This document shows, piece after piece, positions 24,412 to 33,821 of a DNA stretch of 64,000 nucleotides (position 1 is the stretch's first letter; each line of letters begins with the position of its first letter). Source of the stretch: Tateyamaria sp947503385. Lineage in GTDB: Bacteria > Pseudomonadota > Alphaproteobacteria > Rhodobacterales > Rhodobacteraceae. Below the pieces are notes generated by a model that worked only from the letters and a program-made list of their open reading frames with translations, did not search any database and was not told the origin of the DNA. A program made the translations under genes and the position numbers. The stretch spans positions 248,001 through 312,000 of the forward strand of contig NZ_JBNFZM010000005.1 of the NCBI RefSeq assembly GCF_051195235.1, written 5' to 3'.

Positions 24412-25380
24412 ATGTCGACCACCGAAATCTTCCAGGACCGTATGCTGTCCCTGGGCCTTGCCCGCGTCTCGGAGGCTGCGGCCCTCGCCTCGGCCCGGCT
24501 TGTTGGCAACGGCGACGAAAAAGCCGCCGATCAGGCCGCCGTCAACGCCATGCGCGAGCAGCTCAACATGCTGGACATCGCCGGTGTCGTCGTCATCGGC
24601 GAAGGCGAACGGGACGAAGCCCCGATGCTGTATATCGGCGAAGAAGTGGGCACCGGCAACGGCCCCGGCGTGGACATCGCGCTCGACCCGCTCGAAGGGA
24701 CGACGCTGACCGCCAAAGACATGCCCAACGCCCTGACCGTCATTGCCATGGGTCCGCGCGGATCGATGCTGCACGCGCCGGATGTCTATATGGACAAGCT
24801 GGCTATTGGTCCCGGCTACGCCCCCGGCGTCGTGACACTTGAAATGAGCCCGGACGAACGTGTGCTCGCACTGGCCGCCGCCAAGGGGTGCGACCCGTCC
24901 GACATCACCGTTTGCATCCTCGAACGGCCCCGGCACGAAGCCGTCATCGCCTCTGTCCGCAGCACAGGCGCTGCAATTCGCCTGATCACAGATGGTGACG
25001 TTGCGGGCGTGATGCACTGCGCCGAGCCCAACACTGGCATCGACATGTATATGGGCGAAGGCGGCGCACCCGAAGGCGTGCTGGCCGCCGCCGCTCTCAA
25101 ATGCATGGGCGGCCAAATCTATGGCCGGCTCCTGTTCCGCAACGATGACGAACGCGGGCGCGCGGCCAAGGCCGGGATCACCGACCTTGACCGCATCTAC
25201 GCGCGGGATGACATGGTCACACAGGATGTCATTTTCGCTGCGACCGGCGTCACCGACGGCTCGATTCTGACCGCCGTACAGCGCGAACCCGGCTGGCTGA
25301 CATGCGAAACGCTGCTGATGCGGTCCAAGACCGGTTCGGTGCGGCGCATCAACTACCGCACCCCGGTCGAAACGGTCTGA
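24412..25380 (+). CDS. glpX: Class II fructose-1,6-bisphosphatase
   Basis: A 322-residue metal-dependent phosphatase of gluconeogenesis and the Calvin cycle. Signature segments are GEGERDEAPMLYIGEEVG and DPLEGTTLT (metal and phosphate binding), and the C-terminal GGQIYGRLLF. Length is normal for GlpX. It is closely spaced between hom and recJ and probably co-transcribed with them. Confidence 0.95.
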   Translation: MSTTEIFQDRMLSLGLARVSEAAALASARLVGNGDEKAADQAAVNAMREQLNMLDIAGVVVIGEGERDEAPMLYIGEEVGTGNGPGVDIALDPLEGTTLTAKDMPNALTVIAMGPRGSMLHAPDVYMDKLAIGPGYAPGVVTLEMSPDERVLALAAAKGCDPSDITVCILERPRHEAVIASVRSTGAAIRLITDGDVAGVMHCAEPNTGIDMYMGEGGAPEGVLAAAALKCMGGQIYGRLLFRNDDERGRAAKAGITDLDRIYARDDMVTQDVIFAATGVTDGSILTAVQREPGWLTCETLLMRSKTGSVRRINYRTPVETV

Positions 25381-25387
25381 GGCGCGA

Positions 25388-27127
25388 TTGGCTTTCCTCG
25401 ACGTCGCACCTTCGCTGACGGGTCGGGCATGGATCGGGCCTGACCCGGACCGGGCTCGTGCCGCCGAGGCCATGGCACAGCAAACTGCCCTGCCCCGCCC
25501 CTTGTGCCACGTGCTTGCCCGTTTGGGTGTGTTGGCAGAGGATGCCGCCGCTTACCTGGCCCCCACTTTGCGTGATCTGCTGCCGGACCCACGGTCCCTG
25601 CGGGACATGGAACGGGCCGCCAAGCGTGTCCTGCACGCGGTCTCCGCCCGCCAGAAGGTCGCGGTCTTTGCCGATTACGACGTCGATGGCGGGGCATCTG
25701 CCGCCCTTTTGCTTACGTGGCTGCGCGCGTTGGGTCGGGATGCCACGCTGTATGTTCCGGACCGGATCGACGAGGGGTATGGGCCGAACGACGCGGCGAT
25801 GGCGCAGCTGGCTGCGCGCCACGACCTGATTATCTGCGTTGATTGCGGCACGCTTTCGCACGGGCCAATCGCTGCGGCTGCAGGCGCGGATGTGGTTGTA
25901 CTGGATCACCACCTCGGTGCAGAGACCTTGCCCGACGCCTATGCAATCGTGAATCCGAACCGTCAGGATGAAGACGGTGCACTGGCACATCTGTGCGCAG
26001 CTGCGGTCGTCTTTTTGATGCTGGTAGAGGCAGGCAGGCAGTTGCGCGCGGACGGTCAGAGCGGGCCGGACCTGATGACGCTCCTTGATCTGGTGGGTCT
26101 TGCGACCGTTGCCGATGTCGCCCCGCTGATTGGCGTGAACCGTGCATTCGTGCGTCAGGGGCTGACCATTATGGCCCGGCGGGCGCGGCCCGGTCTGGTT
26201 GCGCTTGCGGATGTGGCCGGGCTCGACTCTGCACCCTCGCCATATCACCTTGGCTACATGCTCGGCCCCCGCATCAATGCAGGCGGTCGCATCGGACAGG
26301 CCGATCTGGGCGCACGCCTTTTGTCCACATCCGACCCGCACGAGGCCGCAGCCCTTGCCGAGCGGCTCGACACGCTGAACGCGGAACGGCGTGACATCGA
26401 AGCCCGCGTGCGGGCCGAGGCACTGGCCCAATGCGAGGAACGCGGCGCGGACGGGCCGCTGGCATGGGCCGTGGGCGACGGCTGGCATCCCGGTGTTGTG
26501 GGCATTGTCGCCGCGCGGCTCAAAGAGGCAACCAACCGCCCCGCGATCGTGATCGGCATCGAAGACGGTATCGGCAAGGGATCAGGCCGGTCCGTTGCGG
26601 GCATCGACCTCGGTGCGCCGATCCAGCGGCTCGCCGCCGAAGGGCTGTTGATCAAAGGGGGCGGGCACAAGATGGCGGCAGGCTTGACCGTTGCCGCCGA
26701 CAAGATTGACGCCGCCATGGCGCGGCTGGGCGCGTTGCTTGCCAAACAGGGCGCGGATGCGCTTGGCCCGCGCGACCTGCGCCTTGACGGAGCGCTGATG
26801 CCCGCCGCCGCGACGCTGGAACTGGTGGAGCAGATTGATGCCGCAGGGCCGTTTGGCGCAGGTGCGCCGGGGCCGCGCTTTGCCTTTGCGTCGATGCGAA
26901 TCCTCCATGCCCGGCGGGTTGGCGAAAACCACCTCAAGATCACGTTTGGCGAAACCGGTGGCGCACGGCTCGATGCGATCTCCTTTGGGGCCTATGACAC
27001 GCCCCTTGGTCCCGCTCTCGAAAACCACGGCGGCGCGCCATTTCATCTGGCTGGACGGCTCGAGATCAACACCTTTCGGGGTCGCCAATCGGTCCAACTG
27101 CAACTCGAAGACGCCGCCCCCGCCTGA
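25388..27127 (+). CDS. recJ: Single-stranded-DNA-specific exonuclease RecJ
   Basis: A 579-residue 5'-3' exonuclease for recombination and mismatch repair. The DHH-family motifs are present: VFADYDVDGGASAALL (motif I), LIICVDCG and VVLDHHLG (the DHH motif), and the DHHA1 GGGHKMAAG block near residue 425. The start is a TTG at 25388, 7 bp after the glpX stop, giving MAFLDVAPSLTGRAW, a normal N-terminus for the family. It is last in the hom-glpX-recJ group. Confidence 0.94.
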   Translation: MAFLDVAPSLTGRAWIGPDPDRARAAEAMAQQTALPRPLCHVLARLGVLAEDAAAYLAPTLRDLLPDPRSLRDMERAAKRVLHAVSARQKVAVFADYDVDGGASAALLLTWLRALGRDATLYVPDRIDEGYGPNDAAMAQLAARHDLIICVDCGTLSHGPIAAAAGADVVVLDHHLGAETLPDAYAIVNPNRQDEDGALAHLCAAAVVFLMLVEAGRQLRADGQSGPDLMTLLDLVGLATVADVAPLIGVNRAFVRQGLTIMARRARPGLVALADVAGLDSAPSPYHLGYMLGPRINAGGRIGQADLGARLLSTSDPHEAAALAERLDTLNAERRDIEARVRAEALAQCEERGADGPLAWAVGDGWHPGVVGIVAARLKEATNRPAIVIGIEDGIGKGSGRSVAGIDLGAPIQRLAAEGLLIKGGGHKMAAGLTVAADKIDAAMARLGALLAKQGADALGPRDLRLDGALMPAAATLELVEQIDAAGPFGAGAPGPRFAFASMRILHARRVGENHLKITFGETGGARLDAISFGAYDTPLGPALENHGGAPFHLAGRLEINTFRGRQSVQLQLEDAAPA

Positions 27128-27209
27128 ACGCAAATCCATCCAAAATTGCTGCGTTTTTTCCCTTGCGCGCCCCGGCGGAATTCCCTATCTCACCGTTCAC
27201 GATAGCTGC

Positions 27210-27284
27210 GTCCCGTTCGTCTATCGGTTAGGACGCCAGGTTTTCAACCTGGAAAGAGGGGTTCGATTCCCCTACGGGATGCCA
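27210..27284 (+). tRNA. tRNA-Glu (anticodon TTC)
   Basis: 75 nt including the encoded CCA. The acceptor stem GTCCCGT/ACGGGAT closes with one G-T pair, the anticodon loop is TTTTCAA (TTC) between CCAGG and CCTGG, and the T arm carries GGTTCGATTCC. It stands alone, 82 bp after recJ. Confidence 0.97.
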
Positions 27285-27494
27285 CTATCGCTTTCATTAC
27301 AGCGGTGAATGAACGGCGTCTCAAACAGGGAATGCTCTGTTTCTGCGGGATGGTTTCGTCAATTAATCTTCGGCGCCGTGCGCGGGTGCAGCCCGGAGTG
27401 TTCCGATCATCAAATTCCGACACGCACACTTAGATCTGACGGCAATGGTTAAGGTCTGTAAGGTCCACGCGTTGGTGAAATCCTAGAGCGCGGT

Positions 27495-28511
27495 TCAGGC
27501 ACGACGGGCGTCGGCTGTTTCATCTTGGTCTTCTGCGCGCAACGACGGATCATAAAAACTCAGTTGGGCACGCCCCGATTTCTTGGACGCGTATAGTGCC
27601 ACATCCGCGTTATCCAGAACTTCGGCCACGGAATACGGTCCGGACGGTTCGTAAATCGCCACACCGATGCTGGCGGAGATGTGGCATTCCTTGCCCTGAA
27701 ACGGAATGGGGCGGGTCAGTCGGTCAATGATCCGCGCACCGATGGCAGCCAAATCGTTCATCTCTTCGGCGGATGGCAGCAGGACGACAAACTCGTCGCC
27801 TCCGATCCGCACAACTGTGTCATTGTCGCGCGTTTCTTCGACCATGATCCGCGCCACGGTCTGCAATACGTGATCGCCTGCCGCATGACCCATCGTGTCG
27901 TTCACCGCCTTGAACCAGTCGAGGTCGATCTGCATCAATCCGAATTGGGTGCCCCACGTGGCATAGCGCGCCGTGACATGATCCATCGCGCGACGATTCT
28001 TGAGACCGGTCAGCGTGTCGGTGTAAGCCTGTTCCTCGGCCGCGATTTTGGCGCCTTGCAGGCGCAGGTTCAGTTTGCGCGACGCCTCCATCGCGGCAGA
28101 CTTTGCCTCTACCAGATAGAGCATCTCGACGGCGAGGTCCGTCGCTGCAAAATCAGCGCTGGTCAACGCATAATCACTCACCGCATCCACAATTGAGATG
28201 CCAAAGGACAGGTTCACAATACACTGGTCCGCGTCCGGACCCGGCACAAGCACGCCCTTAACCTCGGTGCTGGGCGCGTCCCGCAGCCGCAAATGCAATT
28301 TCATCCCCGCAGCGGCGCGCAGATCGTCCATTGTGGAAATGGCGCGGGGGCGTTTCAGGTCGAACACTTCGAGAAAGCGCAGCCCCAGCAAATCCACATC
28401 CGGGCGCAGCTTTTGTGCTGTTGGGCCTGCATGAAGGATATGGCCCGTCTGCGACAGCAACAGATGCATTGGGCACAACACATCCAGCGCCGTGTTGATT
28501 GACCCCGTCAT
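27495..28511 (-). CDS. Diguanylate cyclase (GGDEF) partner of H-NOX
   Basis: A 338-residue cytoplasmic cyclase making c-di-GMP. The N-terminal roughly 150 residues resemble a heme-NO-binding-associated/PAS-like domain (MTGSINTALDVLCPMHLLLSQTGHIL) and lead into a helical linker (AAMEASRKLNLRLQGAKIAAEE). The C-terminal GGDEF domain is complete: active site RIGGDEF and the product-inhibition RxxD (RDND) exactly five residues upstream. Its start overlaps the stop of the H-NOX gene (ATGA), so the two products form a sensor-output pair. Such an H-NOX/cyclase pair is known in Dinoroseobacter shibae. Confidence 0.9.
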   Translation of the reverse strand: MTGSINTALDVLCPMHLLLSQTGHILHAGPTAQKLRPDVDLLGLRFLEVFDLKRPRAISTMDDLRAAAGMKLHLRLRDAPSTEVKGVLVPGPDADQCIVNLSFGISIVDAVSDYALTSADFAATDLAVEMLYLVEAKSAAMEASRKLNLRLQGAKIAAEEQAYTDTLTGLKNRRAMDHVTARYATWGTQFGLMQIDLDWFKAVNDTMGHAAGDHVLQTVARIMVEETRDNDTVVRIGGDEFVVLLPSAEEMNDLAAIGARIIDRLTRPIPFQGKECHISASIGVAIYEPSGPYSVAEVLDNADVALYASKKSGRAQLSFYDPSLRAEDQDETADARRA

Positions 28512-29095
28512 CCCGCGCGCGCCCCAAGGTCAAATACGCGGCCTTCGGCAAATTCCGTTTCGATCAGCGAAATAGAAATGATTTCGGTGCCATTGCCACC
28601 ACCCTGATGCTCCAGCAGGGCCAAAGCACCATAATCATCTGCCATGGCACGCAAAATACCCATCATCACATGGCCATACCCCTCCACCGGGCAATCGCAT
28701 ACGAGGCTGAACCGATTGGGTGCGTGTTCGCGCAACTCGATCCGTGGCAGGTGCAGGTCCGACACGGCAAGGCGCGCGCGGTCCGGCAGATCGTCCAGAG
28801 ATTGCAGGAATTCGACAAAGTTGACGCCACCAAATCGCAGCAATCGTCGCAACGCCTCGACCGTCGGATGCGACACGAGGTAGGTGCCCAGATCCTCCAT
28901 CATTTCGTTCCGCGGCCGGTCCAGCACCTGCGCAATGGCATCCAGAACCCGTGGGGTCAGAGCCTCATCATAAACCATCATCGCCTCGAACTCGACAAAG
29001 TCGAGCTCTGCCACGCGCGTGGCCTCAAGCCATTTTTCCGATCCATAGGCGTCCGTCACAAAACATTGGATCGCCCTGTTGATCAAACCGTGCAT
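28508..29095 (-). CDS. H-NOX domain protein lacking heme-ligand residues
   Basis: A 195-residue H-NOX fold (MHGLINRAIQCFV start, YGSEKWLEA, DLGTYLVSH, FGGVNFVEFLQSLDDL). In the family the proximal heme His follows LDxL; here the position is Pro104 (DDLPDR). The YxSxR heme-propionate motif aligns to Cys133-x-Cys135-x-Val137. Heme binding in the usual way is therefore doubtful, although the fold and the coupled diguanylate cyclase are kept. The ATG at 29095 gives the canonical N-terminus; longer frames add unrelated residues. Alignment was by eye. Confidence 0.85.
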   Translation of the reverse strand: MHGLINRAIQCFVTDAYGSEKWLEATRVAELDFVEFEAMMVYDEALTPRVLDAIAQVLDRPRNEMMEDLGTYLVSHPTVEALRRLLRFGGVNFVEFLQSLDDLPDRARLAVSDLHLPRIELREHAPNRFSLVCDCPVEGYGHVMMGILRAMADDYGALALLEHQGGGNGTEIISISLIETEFAEGRVFDLGARAG

Positions 29096-29183
29096 CGTCG
29101 CGTTGTCCCGTTGCCTCCCCCGGGAGACTGGACCGAACACCCCTAACATTCGGCTAACATCGACAATTGTCCGAAATTATGGG

Positions 29184-30746
29184 TCAGAAATCCGTCGGCG
29201 CACCGCCTTCGGATTTTCTTCGGGCGACAAAGTCTGCCAGCTCATCGCGGATGGCTGCGTCCATTGGGGGCGCCTCAAACCCGCCTATGATCTCCTTGAA
29301 CATCATATGCGCCCGTTCCGGCGTCCATACAGCACCTGCCGCCTGCCAGCCTTCAAAGTTCTTCCAGTCGCTCAGGAACGGTTGGTAGAAGGCCGAAGAA
29401 TAGCGGTCCTGCGTGTGCTGGATGCCAAAGAAATGCCCATCGCTGCCCACAGATTTGATCGCGTCCAGTGCGATGGCATCGGGGCTGGTGTCAACAATCA
29501 CAGGGTCAAGATATCGCTGAATTTGCTGGATAATTTCGCAATCCATTATGAATTTCTCAGGACTCGCGATCAGCCCGCCCTCAAGCCAGCCCGCCGCATG
29601 GTAGACCATGTTCGTGCCCGACTGTACGGCGGCCCAAAGGCTGTTCGACGTCTCCCACATTGCCTGCCCGTCTGGCACGTTGGCCGCGCAAACGCCTGAG
29701 GACCGAACAGGCAACCCATAGAACCGCGCCAATTGCCCGGTGATCTGCGTCGCACGCATGTATTCCGGCGTACCGAACGCCGGTGCGCCCGATTTCATAT
29801 CGACATTGGACGTAAACGTGCCGATCACGCACGGAACCCCCGGCGCCACGTATTGGAACAGCGCGATGGCGCAAAGCGCCTCGGCAATAGACTGCGCCAC
29901 AGCACCCGCCATGGTCACAGGCGCCATGGCACCGGCCAACGTAAAGGGGGTGACCACCACCGCCTGCCCCCGCCGGATCATGCGCAGGCAGCCGTCGATC
30001 ATCGGGTGATCGTGCTTGAGCGGTGAGGTTGAATTTATGTTGGTGTACATATGCGGGCGCGCCTCGAACGCGTCGTGGCTGAGACCACCCGCAATGCGCA
30101 CCATCTCCATCACATCCTCGACCCGTTCCTTGCCCAAGGAATAGGCGTGCATGACCTTGTCGGTCAGCGTGAGCTTGTCATAGAGAACGTCGAGATGTCG
30201 CACACTGGCGTGGATGTCCACCGGCTCGACCGGGTAGCCGCCCGCGAAATGGATGCAGTTGAAATACTGTGTGAGCTTGAGCAGGTTGGCACACATGTCG
30301 CGCGTGCCGGGCACCTTGGTGCCGATCTCCATGTCCCAGTAGTTCGGCGGCGACGACACGTTTCCAAAGTTGATATGTCCGTCACCAATGGTGATCTGCC
30401 GTGCGGGATTGCGCGGGGTGAGCGTAAAGGACGACGGTGCCTTGGCGACCATCTCCATTACGAAATCGCGTCCCATACGGACATTGGCACCGTCGATGGT
30501 GCACCCAGCCCCGCGCAGGATCTCCAGCGCTTCTTCGTTCAGGAATTCGATCCCGATTTCCTCGAGAATACGCATGGCACCATCATGGATTGCGGCAACG
30601 CCTTCGGCGCTGACAGGCTCCACCGGCGGGTCGATCATCCGTGGCGGGTTCCACGGCATCTGCTCGATCACGGCACTGCCACGGCGTGCGGCGGCGCCGG
30701 CGCGGCCTCCGCCACGGCTGCGGCGTCGGGTCTGTGTGTCGGTCAT
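29184..30746 (-). CDS. MttB-family methyltransferase (non-pyrrolysine)
   Basis: A 520-residue member of the trimethylamine methyltransferase superfamily. The conserved body includes PPNYWDMEIG, NINSTSPLKHD and CVIGTFTSNVDMKSGAPAFGTPEY, and a C-terminal metal-binding-type region. There is no in-frame amber codon, so it belongs to the non-pyrrolysine branch; known members demethylate glycine betaine or related quaternary amines with a corrinoid protein. No corrinoid protein gene is nearby. The N-terminus is Arg/Gly-rich (about residues 6-22). The ATG at 30746 follows GGAGGAC. It may use glycine betaine produced by the carnitine operon at 39417-42538 (inference). Confidence 0.85.
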   Translation of the reverse strand: MTDTQTRRRSRGGGRAGAAARRGSAVIEQMPWNPPRMIDPPVEPVSAEGVAAIHDGAMRILEEIGIEFLNEEALEILRGAGCTIDGANVRMGRDFVMEMVAKAPSSFTLTPRNPARQITIGDGHINFGNVSSPPNYWDMEIGTKVPGTRDMCANLLKLTQYFNCIHFAGGYPVEPVDIHASVRHLDVLYDKLTLTDKVMHAYSLGKERVEDVMEMVRIAGGLSHDAFEARPHMYTNINSTSPLKHDHPMIDGCLRMIRRGQAVVVTPFTLAGAMAPVTMAGAVAQSIAEALCAIALFQYVAPGVPCVIGTFTSNVDMKSGAPAFGTPEYMRATQITGQLARFYGLPVRSSGVCAANVPDGQAMWETSNSLWAAVQSGTNMVYHAAGWLEGGLIASPEKFIMDCEIIQQIQRYLDPVIVDTSPDAIALDAIKSVGSDGHFFGIQHTQDRYSSAFYQPFLSDWKNFEGWQAAGAVWTPERAHMMFKEIIGGFEAPPMDAAIRDELADFVARRKSEGGAPTDF

Positions 30747-30835
30747 GCTGTCCTCCGTCACATGGCTCGCCCAGAGTTGGCCATGCCCGCCCGGACAACC
30801 CGCCCAATTGCGACGGCGCGTGTCGTTTTTTCCGG

Positions 30836-31543
30836 CTAGCGCGTCGCGTGATGGTCCAGCCAACCCGGCAGCGCGCCAATGTCGTCCAGCACAGCCACCG
30901 CATGGGGGGCAAGATCCTGCGCGGTGGCCATGCCGGTCAGCACCGCCACGCAGCGCATTCCGGCGGCACGCCCGGCAAGCAGATCATGCAAGCTGTCGCC
31001 CACCATCAGCACCTCACACGGGTCCAGATCCACCTGTGTGCAAAAGGCCAGCAACTGCCCCGGACCCGGTTTACCACCATGGCCGCTGTCGAAGCCCGCG
31101 ACAAAGTCAAACCGCGCCGTCACCCCTGCCCCGTCCAGATGCGCCCGCGCGGGCGCTTCGGAATCGTTGGTCGCCACGCCAAGCTTCAGGCCACGATCGC
31201 GCAACTCATCAAGCAAGGGCGCAAGCGGCACCGCCTCGGCCTGCGGCGCGCGCGCCGCTTCGGTGTTGATGAGAACAAGAAGCGCCTCCGCCGACATGTC
31301 CGGAAACACCGGCGCCAACGCCTCGACAATTTCCTGTGCGGTGCCCGCAATCACGACGCTGTCGCGCGAAAAGCTGGACTGCGCCAGATCAAAACCGACG
31401 GCCTGACCTGCCCGCGTGGCATGATCCTCGTTTCCGCCCGCAGCACGGCGCAGAAACGCCGCGGCCCAAGCCTCCCACGTGGTGCGGAAATCAAAAAGCG
31501 TGCCGTCCTTGTCAAAGATGACGCCGCGTACGGGGTCCGTCAT
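30836..31543 (-). CDS. HAD-superfamily phosphatase
   Basis: A 235-residue HAD hydrolase of subfamily IA. Motif I is VIFDKDGTLFDF (nucleophile Asp and general acid Asp), motif II is GVATNDSEAPARAHL, and motif IV is VLMVGDSLHDLLAGRAAGM. It is probably a phosphoglycolate- or sugar-phosphate-type phosphatase; the substrate cannot be assigned. The ATG at 31543 overlaps the DUF3572 stop by 4 bp and is chosen over an ATG two codons upstream. Confidence 0.85.
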   Translation of the reverse strand: MTDPVRGVIFDKDGTLFDFRTTWEAWAAAFLRRAAGGNEDHATRAGQAVGFDLAQSSFSRDSVVIAGTAQEIVEALAPVFPDMSAEALLVLINTEAARAPQAEAVPLAPLLDELRDRGLKLGVATNDSEAPARAHLDGAGVTARFDFVAGFDSGHGGKPGPGQLLAFCTQVDLDPCEVLMVGDSLHDLLAGRAAGMRCVAVLTGMATAQDLAPHAVAVLDDIGALPGWLDHHATR

Positions 31544-31824
31544 GTCCAATGCACCGCAGCGCCACCGGGCAGCATCGCCCGTGCCATCATCGGCCGATCA
31601 TAGGGAATTGCCGCGAAATCGCACATCGACTGGACCCAGCTGTCGTCCATCAGGATAAAGTCCAGAACCGCCCCCAAAAACGCCGGATCCGCCGCACCTG
31701 CGCGCACGTCATCCGCACTTGCGCCTGTCGAGCCCATGAACACCGGCAGTACATCTTCTTGGCTGGTGAGCCATTCCAGGGCCTTCAACCCCACAACTTC
31801 GGCGGATTCTTGCGACATTGGCAC
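31540..31824 (-). CDS. DUF3572 domain protein
   Basis: A 94-residue conserved alphaproteobacterial protein of unknown function (family pattern: ALEWLTSQEDVLPVFMGSTG and FLGAVLDFILMDDSWV). Acidic and helical, cytoplasmic. It is translationally coupled to the HAD phosphatase and divergent from the PleD-like gene, a neighbourhood often seen for this family. Confidence 0.8.
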   Translation of the reverse strand: MPMSQESAEVVGLKALEWLTSQEDVLPVFMGSTGASADDVRAGAADPAFLGAVLDFILMDDSWVQSMCDFAAIPYDRPMMARAMLPGGAAVHWT

Positions 31825-31917
31825 GGCAATGCTCCTTCGACCGGGTTTCGAAACCCTTTGTTAACCTAATTCGCCCGATACCCATTACACAGCCTTTTTG
31901 GAAAATTGGAATGATCT

Positions 31918-33315
31918 ATGCACGGCAAGGTTCTGGTCATTGATCCCATCGCGACCCACCGCATCGTTCTGCGCGTCAAGCTGGCCGCCAGCCAATACGA
32001 AGTGTTGCAGGCCACCAGCATCGCCGAAGGGATGCGTGTTGTAGGCCAAAGACAGCCCGATCTGATCCTGTGTTCCACCAGTCTGCCGGATGGGCGCCCG
32101 GAAAAGGTGCTGGCCCGCCTGCGCAAGGTGGGTCTGTTTGGCAAAGTGCCGGTGATCGCACTGGGCGGCCCGACAGATCCAAAAAGGCGGCTTCGTTTGC
32201 TGGAGGCGGGCTATGACGACGTGTTGATCCGGCCAGTGGATCACCCGCTGCTGCTGGCGCGCGCGCGCAGCCTGCTGCGCAGCTATGCTTCGACCAGCGA
32301 ATGGCAGCTGCGCGAAGGCACATCGCGGGCCTTGGGTTTTGCCGAACACAGCGCGCAATTCGGGCCTGCGGCCTGCATCCGTGTTGTCACCCGCACGCCG
32401 CATCTGCACACCGAATGGAAACAGGCGTTGGCACCGCTCCTGCCCGCAAAAACGAGCGTGTGCCTGCCAGCCGAGGCCGTGCAGGCCGAACTGGACGGAT
32501 CGATCCCCGATGCCTTTCTGCTGATCACCACGCCCGGACGCGACCACGAAACGCTGAGCCTTCTGGCCTCGCTGCGCAGCCACGCTTCGACCCGACACAG
32601 CGTGATCATGGTCGCACAAGAAGAGGCGCCCGCACAGCTTGGGGCACAGATGCTGGACATGGGTGCAAATGACCTCGCCCCGCACGGGGCGACGCTCGAA
32701 GAGATTGCCGTACGTCTGCGTACGCTTCTGGCCCGCAAGATGATGACGGACGCCCTGCGCGCAACGGTCCGCACCGGGATCGAAGCCGCGGTGATCGACC
32801 CGCTTACCGGGCTGCACAACCGCCGGTACGCGATGCCGCATGTCACCCGGATTGCAGAACGTGCGCAGCGCACCGGCAAATCCTTTGCCCTCATGATCGC
32901 GGATATGGACCATTTCAAACAGATCAACGACCGGTATGGCCACGCCGCAGGCGACGCTGTTCTGATCGAGGTTGCGCGACGTTTGCGCAGCAATCTGCGC
33001 GCCGTCGACATGGTGGCCCGCATCGGCGGCGAAGAGTTTCTGATGGCGCTCCCCGGCGTCGGGCTGGAGAATGCGCGCAGCGCTGCCACGCGCCTGTGTC
33101 GCAAGATCGGCACCACGTCCATAGCCATTCCCGGCCACCCGACTCCGATCAACGCAACCATTTCCATCGGCATGATCGTCTGTGACATGGAAAACGGTCT
33201 GCCCAAAGGCACGTTGATGACAGCCGAGGCGCTGCTCGACCGGGCCGATCAGGCGCTTTATGACGCCAAGGCAGAAGGGCGTAACCGCGTCACGCTGTGC
33301 CGCCCCGCCGCCTGA
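31918..33315 (+). CDS. pleD: PleD-like diguanylate cyclase with degenerate receiver
   Basis: 465 residues with the PleD layout: receiver 1 (1-120), receiver-like 2 (about 150-285) and GGDEF (about 300-460). The cyclase site is intact (RIGGEEFLMALP) with an RxxD inhibition site (RAVD) five residues upstream. In receiver 1 the phospho-acceptor equivalent to PleD Asp53 is Ser53 (LILCSTSLPDG), the acidic pair is reduced (VIDP) and the conserved Lys is Arg (LIRPVD). Phosphorylation control as in Caulobacter PleD is therefore unlikely, and activation must occur in another way or be constitutive. Divergent from DUF3572. Confidence 0.88.
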   Translation: MHGKVLVIDPIATHRIVLRVKLAASQYEVLQATSIAEGMRVVGQRQPDLILCSTSLPDGRPEKVLARLRKVGLFGKVPVIALGGPTDPKRRLRLLEAGYDDVLIRPVDHPLLLARARSLLRSYASTSEWQLREGTSRALGFAEHSAQFGPAACIRVVTRTPHLHTEWKQALAPLLPAKTSVCLPAEAVQAELDGSIPDAFLLITTPGRDHETLSLLASLRSHASTRHSVIMVAQEEAPAQLGAQMLDMGANDLAPHGATLEEIAVRLRTLLARKMMTDALRATVRTGIEAAVIDPLTGLHNRRYAMPHVTRIAERAQRTGKSFALMIADMDHFKQINDRYGHAAGDAVLIEVARRLRSNLRAVDMVARIGGEEFLMALPGVGLENARSAATRLCRKIGTTSIAIPGHPTPINATISIGMIVCDMENGLPKGTLMTAEALLDRADQALYDAKAEGRNRVTLCRPAA

Positions 33316-33322
33316 TCCGGGT

Positions 33323-33820
33323 TTAGTCCGGCTTGGGCGGCTTGCCGCGTTTCCCGCGCGGTCCCTTTTGCAACACCGCTTCGACCGTGTCGGCATAGTT
33401 GCGCCGCTCTTGCGGGGACATCGCCTCGATCGTGTCCAGCCACGCCTCCTGCGCCACCGCCTGCACCCGCGCCACGCCATCGGCCTGACTGGCCAGCACC
33501 GCACGTACAGCGGCGCGGTCCATCGGTTCAGCGCGCAGCGCGGCCAGCATATCGTCGAACTGCGCCTTTCGGCTGCGCCTGTCCGGCAGGCTGGGGTCAT
33601 TGCGCACCGCACCCATCACGGCACGGCGATCCGTACGGTCCAGCGCCACGATATAGGGCAGCGCATAGCTCAACCCCGGCCCGCCCCCGCGCAGCGGCCC
33701 CGGCCCGCGCGTCAGCAACCCCGCCACCAACCCCACGATGGCAAGGTTCAGCGCCAGCGACAGGGCCAGCAGGATCCTGACCCAGAGGGGGCAGCGTTTG
33801 CGTGTGATCTCTTCGGTCAT
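33323..33820 (-). CDS. Single-pass periplasmic heavy-metal-sensor-like protein
   Basis: 165 residues: a short cytoplasmic head, a membrane segment (about 14-36, LLALSLALNLAIVGLVAGLL) and a helical periplasmic domain of the CnrX/Spy type with an LTxxQ-like segment (MSPQERRNYADTVEAVL), ending in a basic tail. There is no His in the whole protein and its only Cys is cytoplasmic, so metal coordination as in CnrX is not supported. The gene is the third after an ECF sigma factor and a small membrane protein. It probably senses an envelope signal for that sigma factor. Confidence 0.75.
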   Translation of the reverse strand: MTEEITRKRCPLWVRILLALSLALNLAIVGLVAGLLTRGPGPLRGGGPGLSYALPYIVALDRTDRRAVMGAVRNDPSLPDRRSRKAQFDDMLAALRAEPMDRAAVRAVLASQADGVARVQAVAQEAWLDTIEAMSPQERRNYADTVEAVLQKGPRGKRGKPPKPD

Positions 33821-33821
33821 C

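Noticed and set aside
27285..27494. Possible att site or integrated element after tRNA-Glu
   Set aside because: No repeat of the tRNA 3' end and no integrase were found in the following sequence.
29184..30746. MttB gene as a pyrrolysine-dependent trimethylamine methyltransferase
   Set aside because: There is no in-frame amber codon, so it belongs to the non-pyrrolysine branch.
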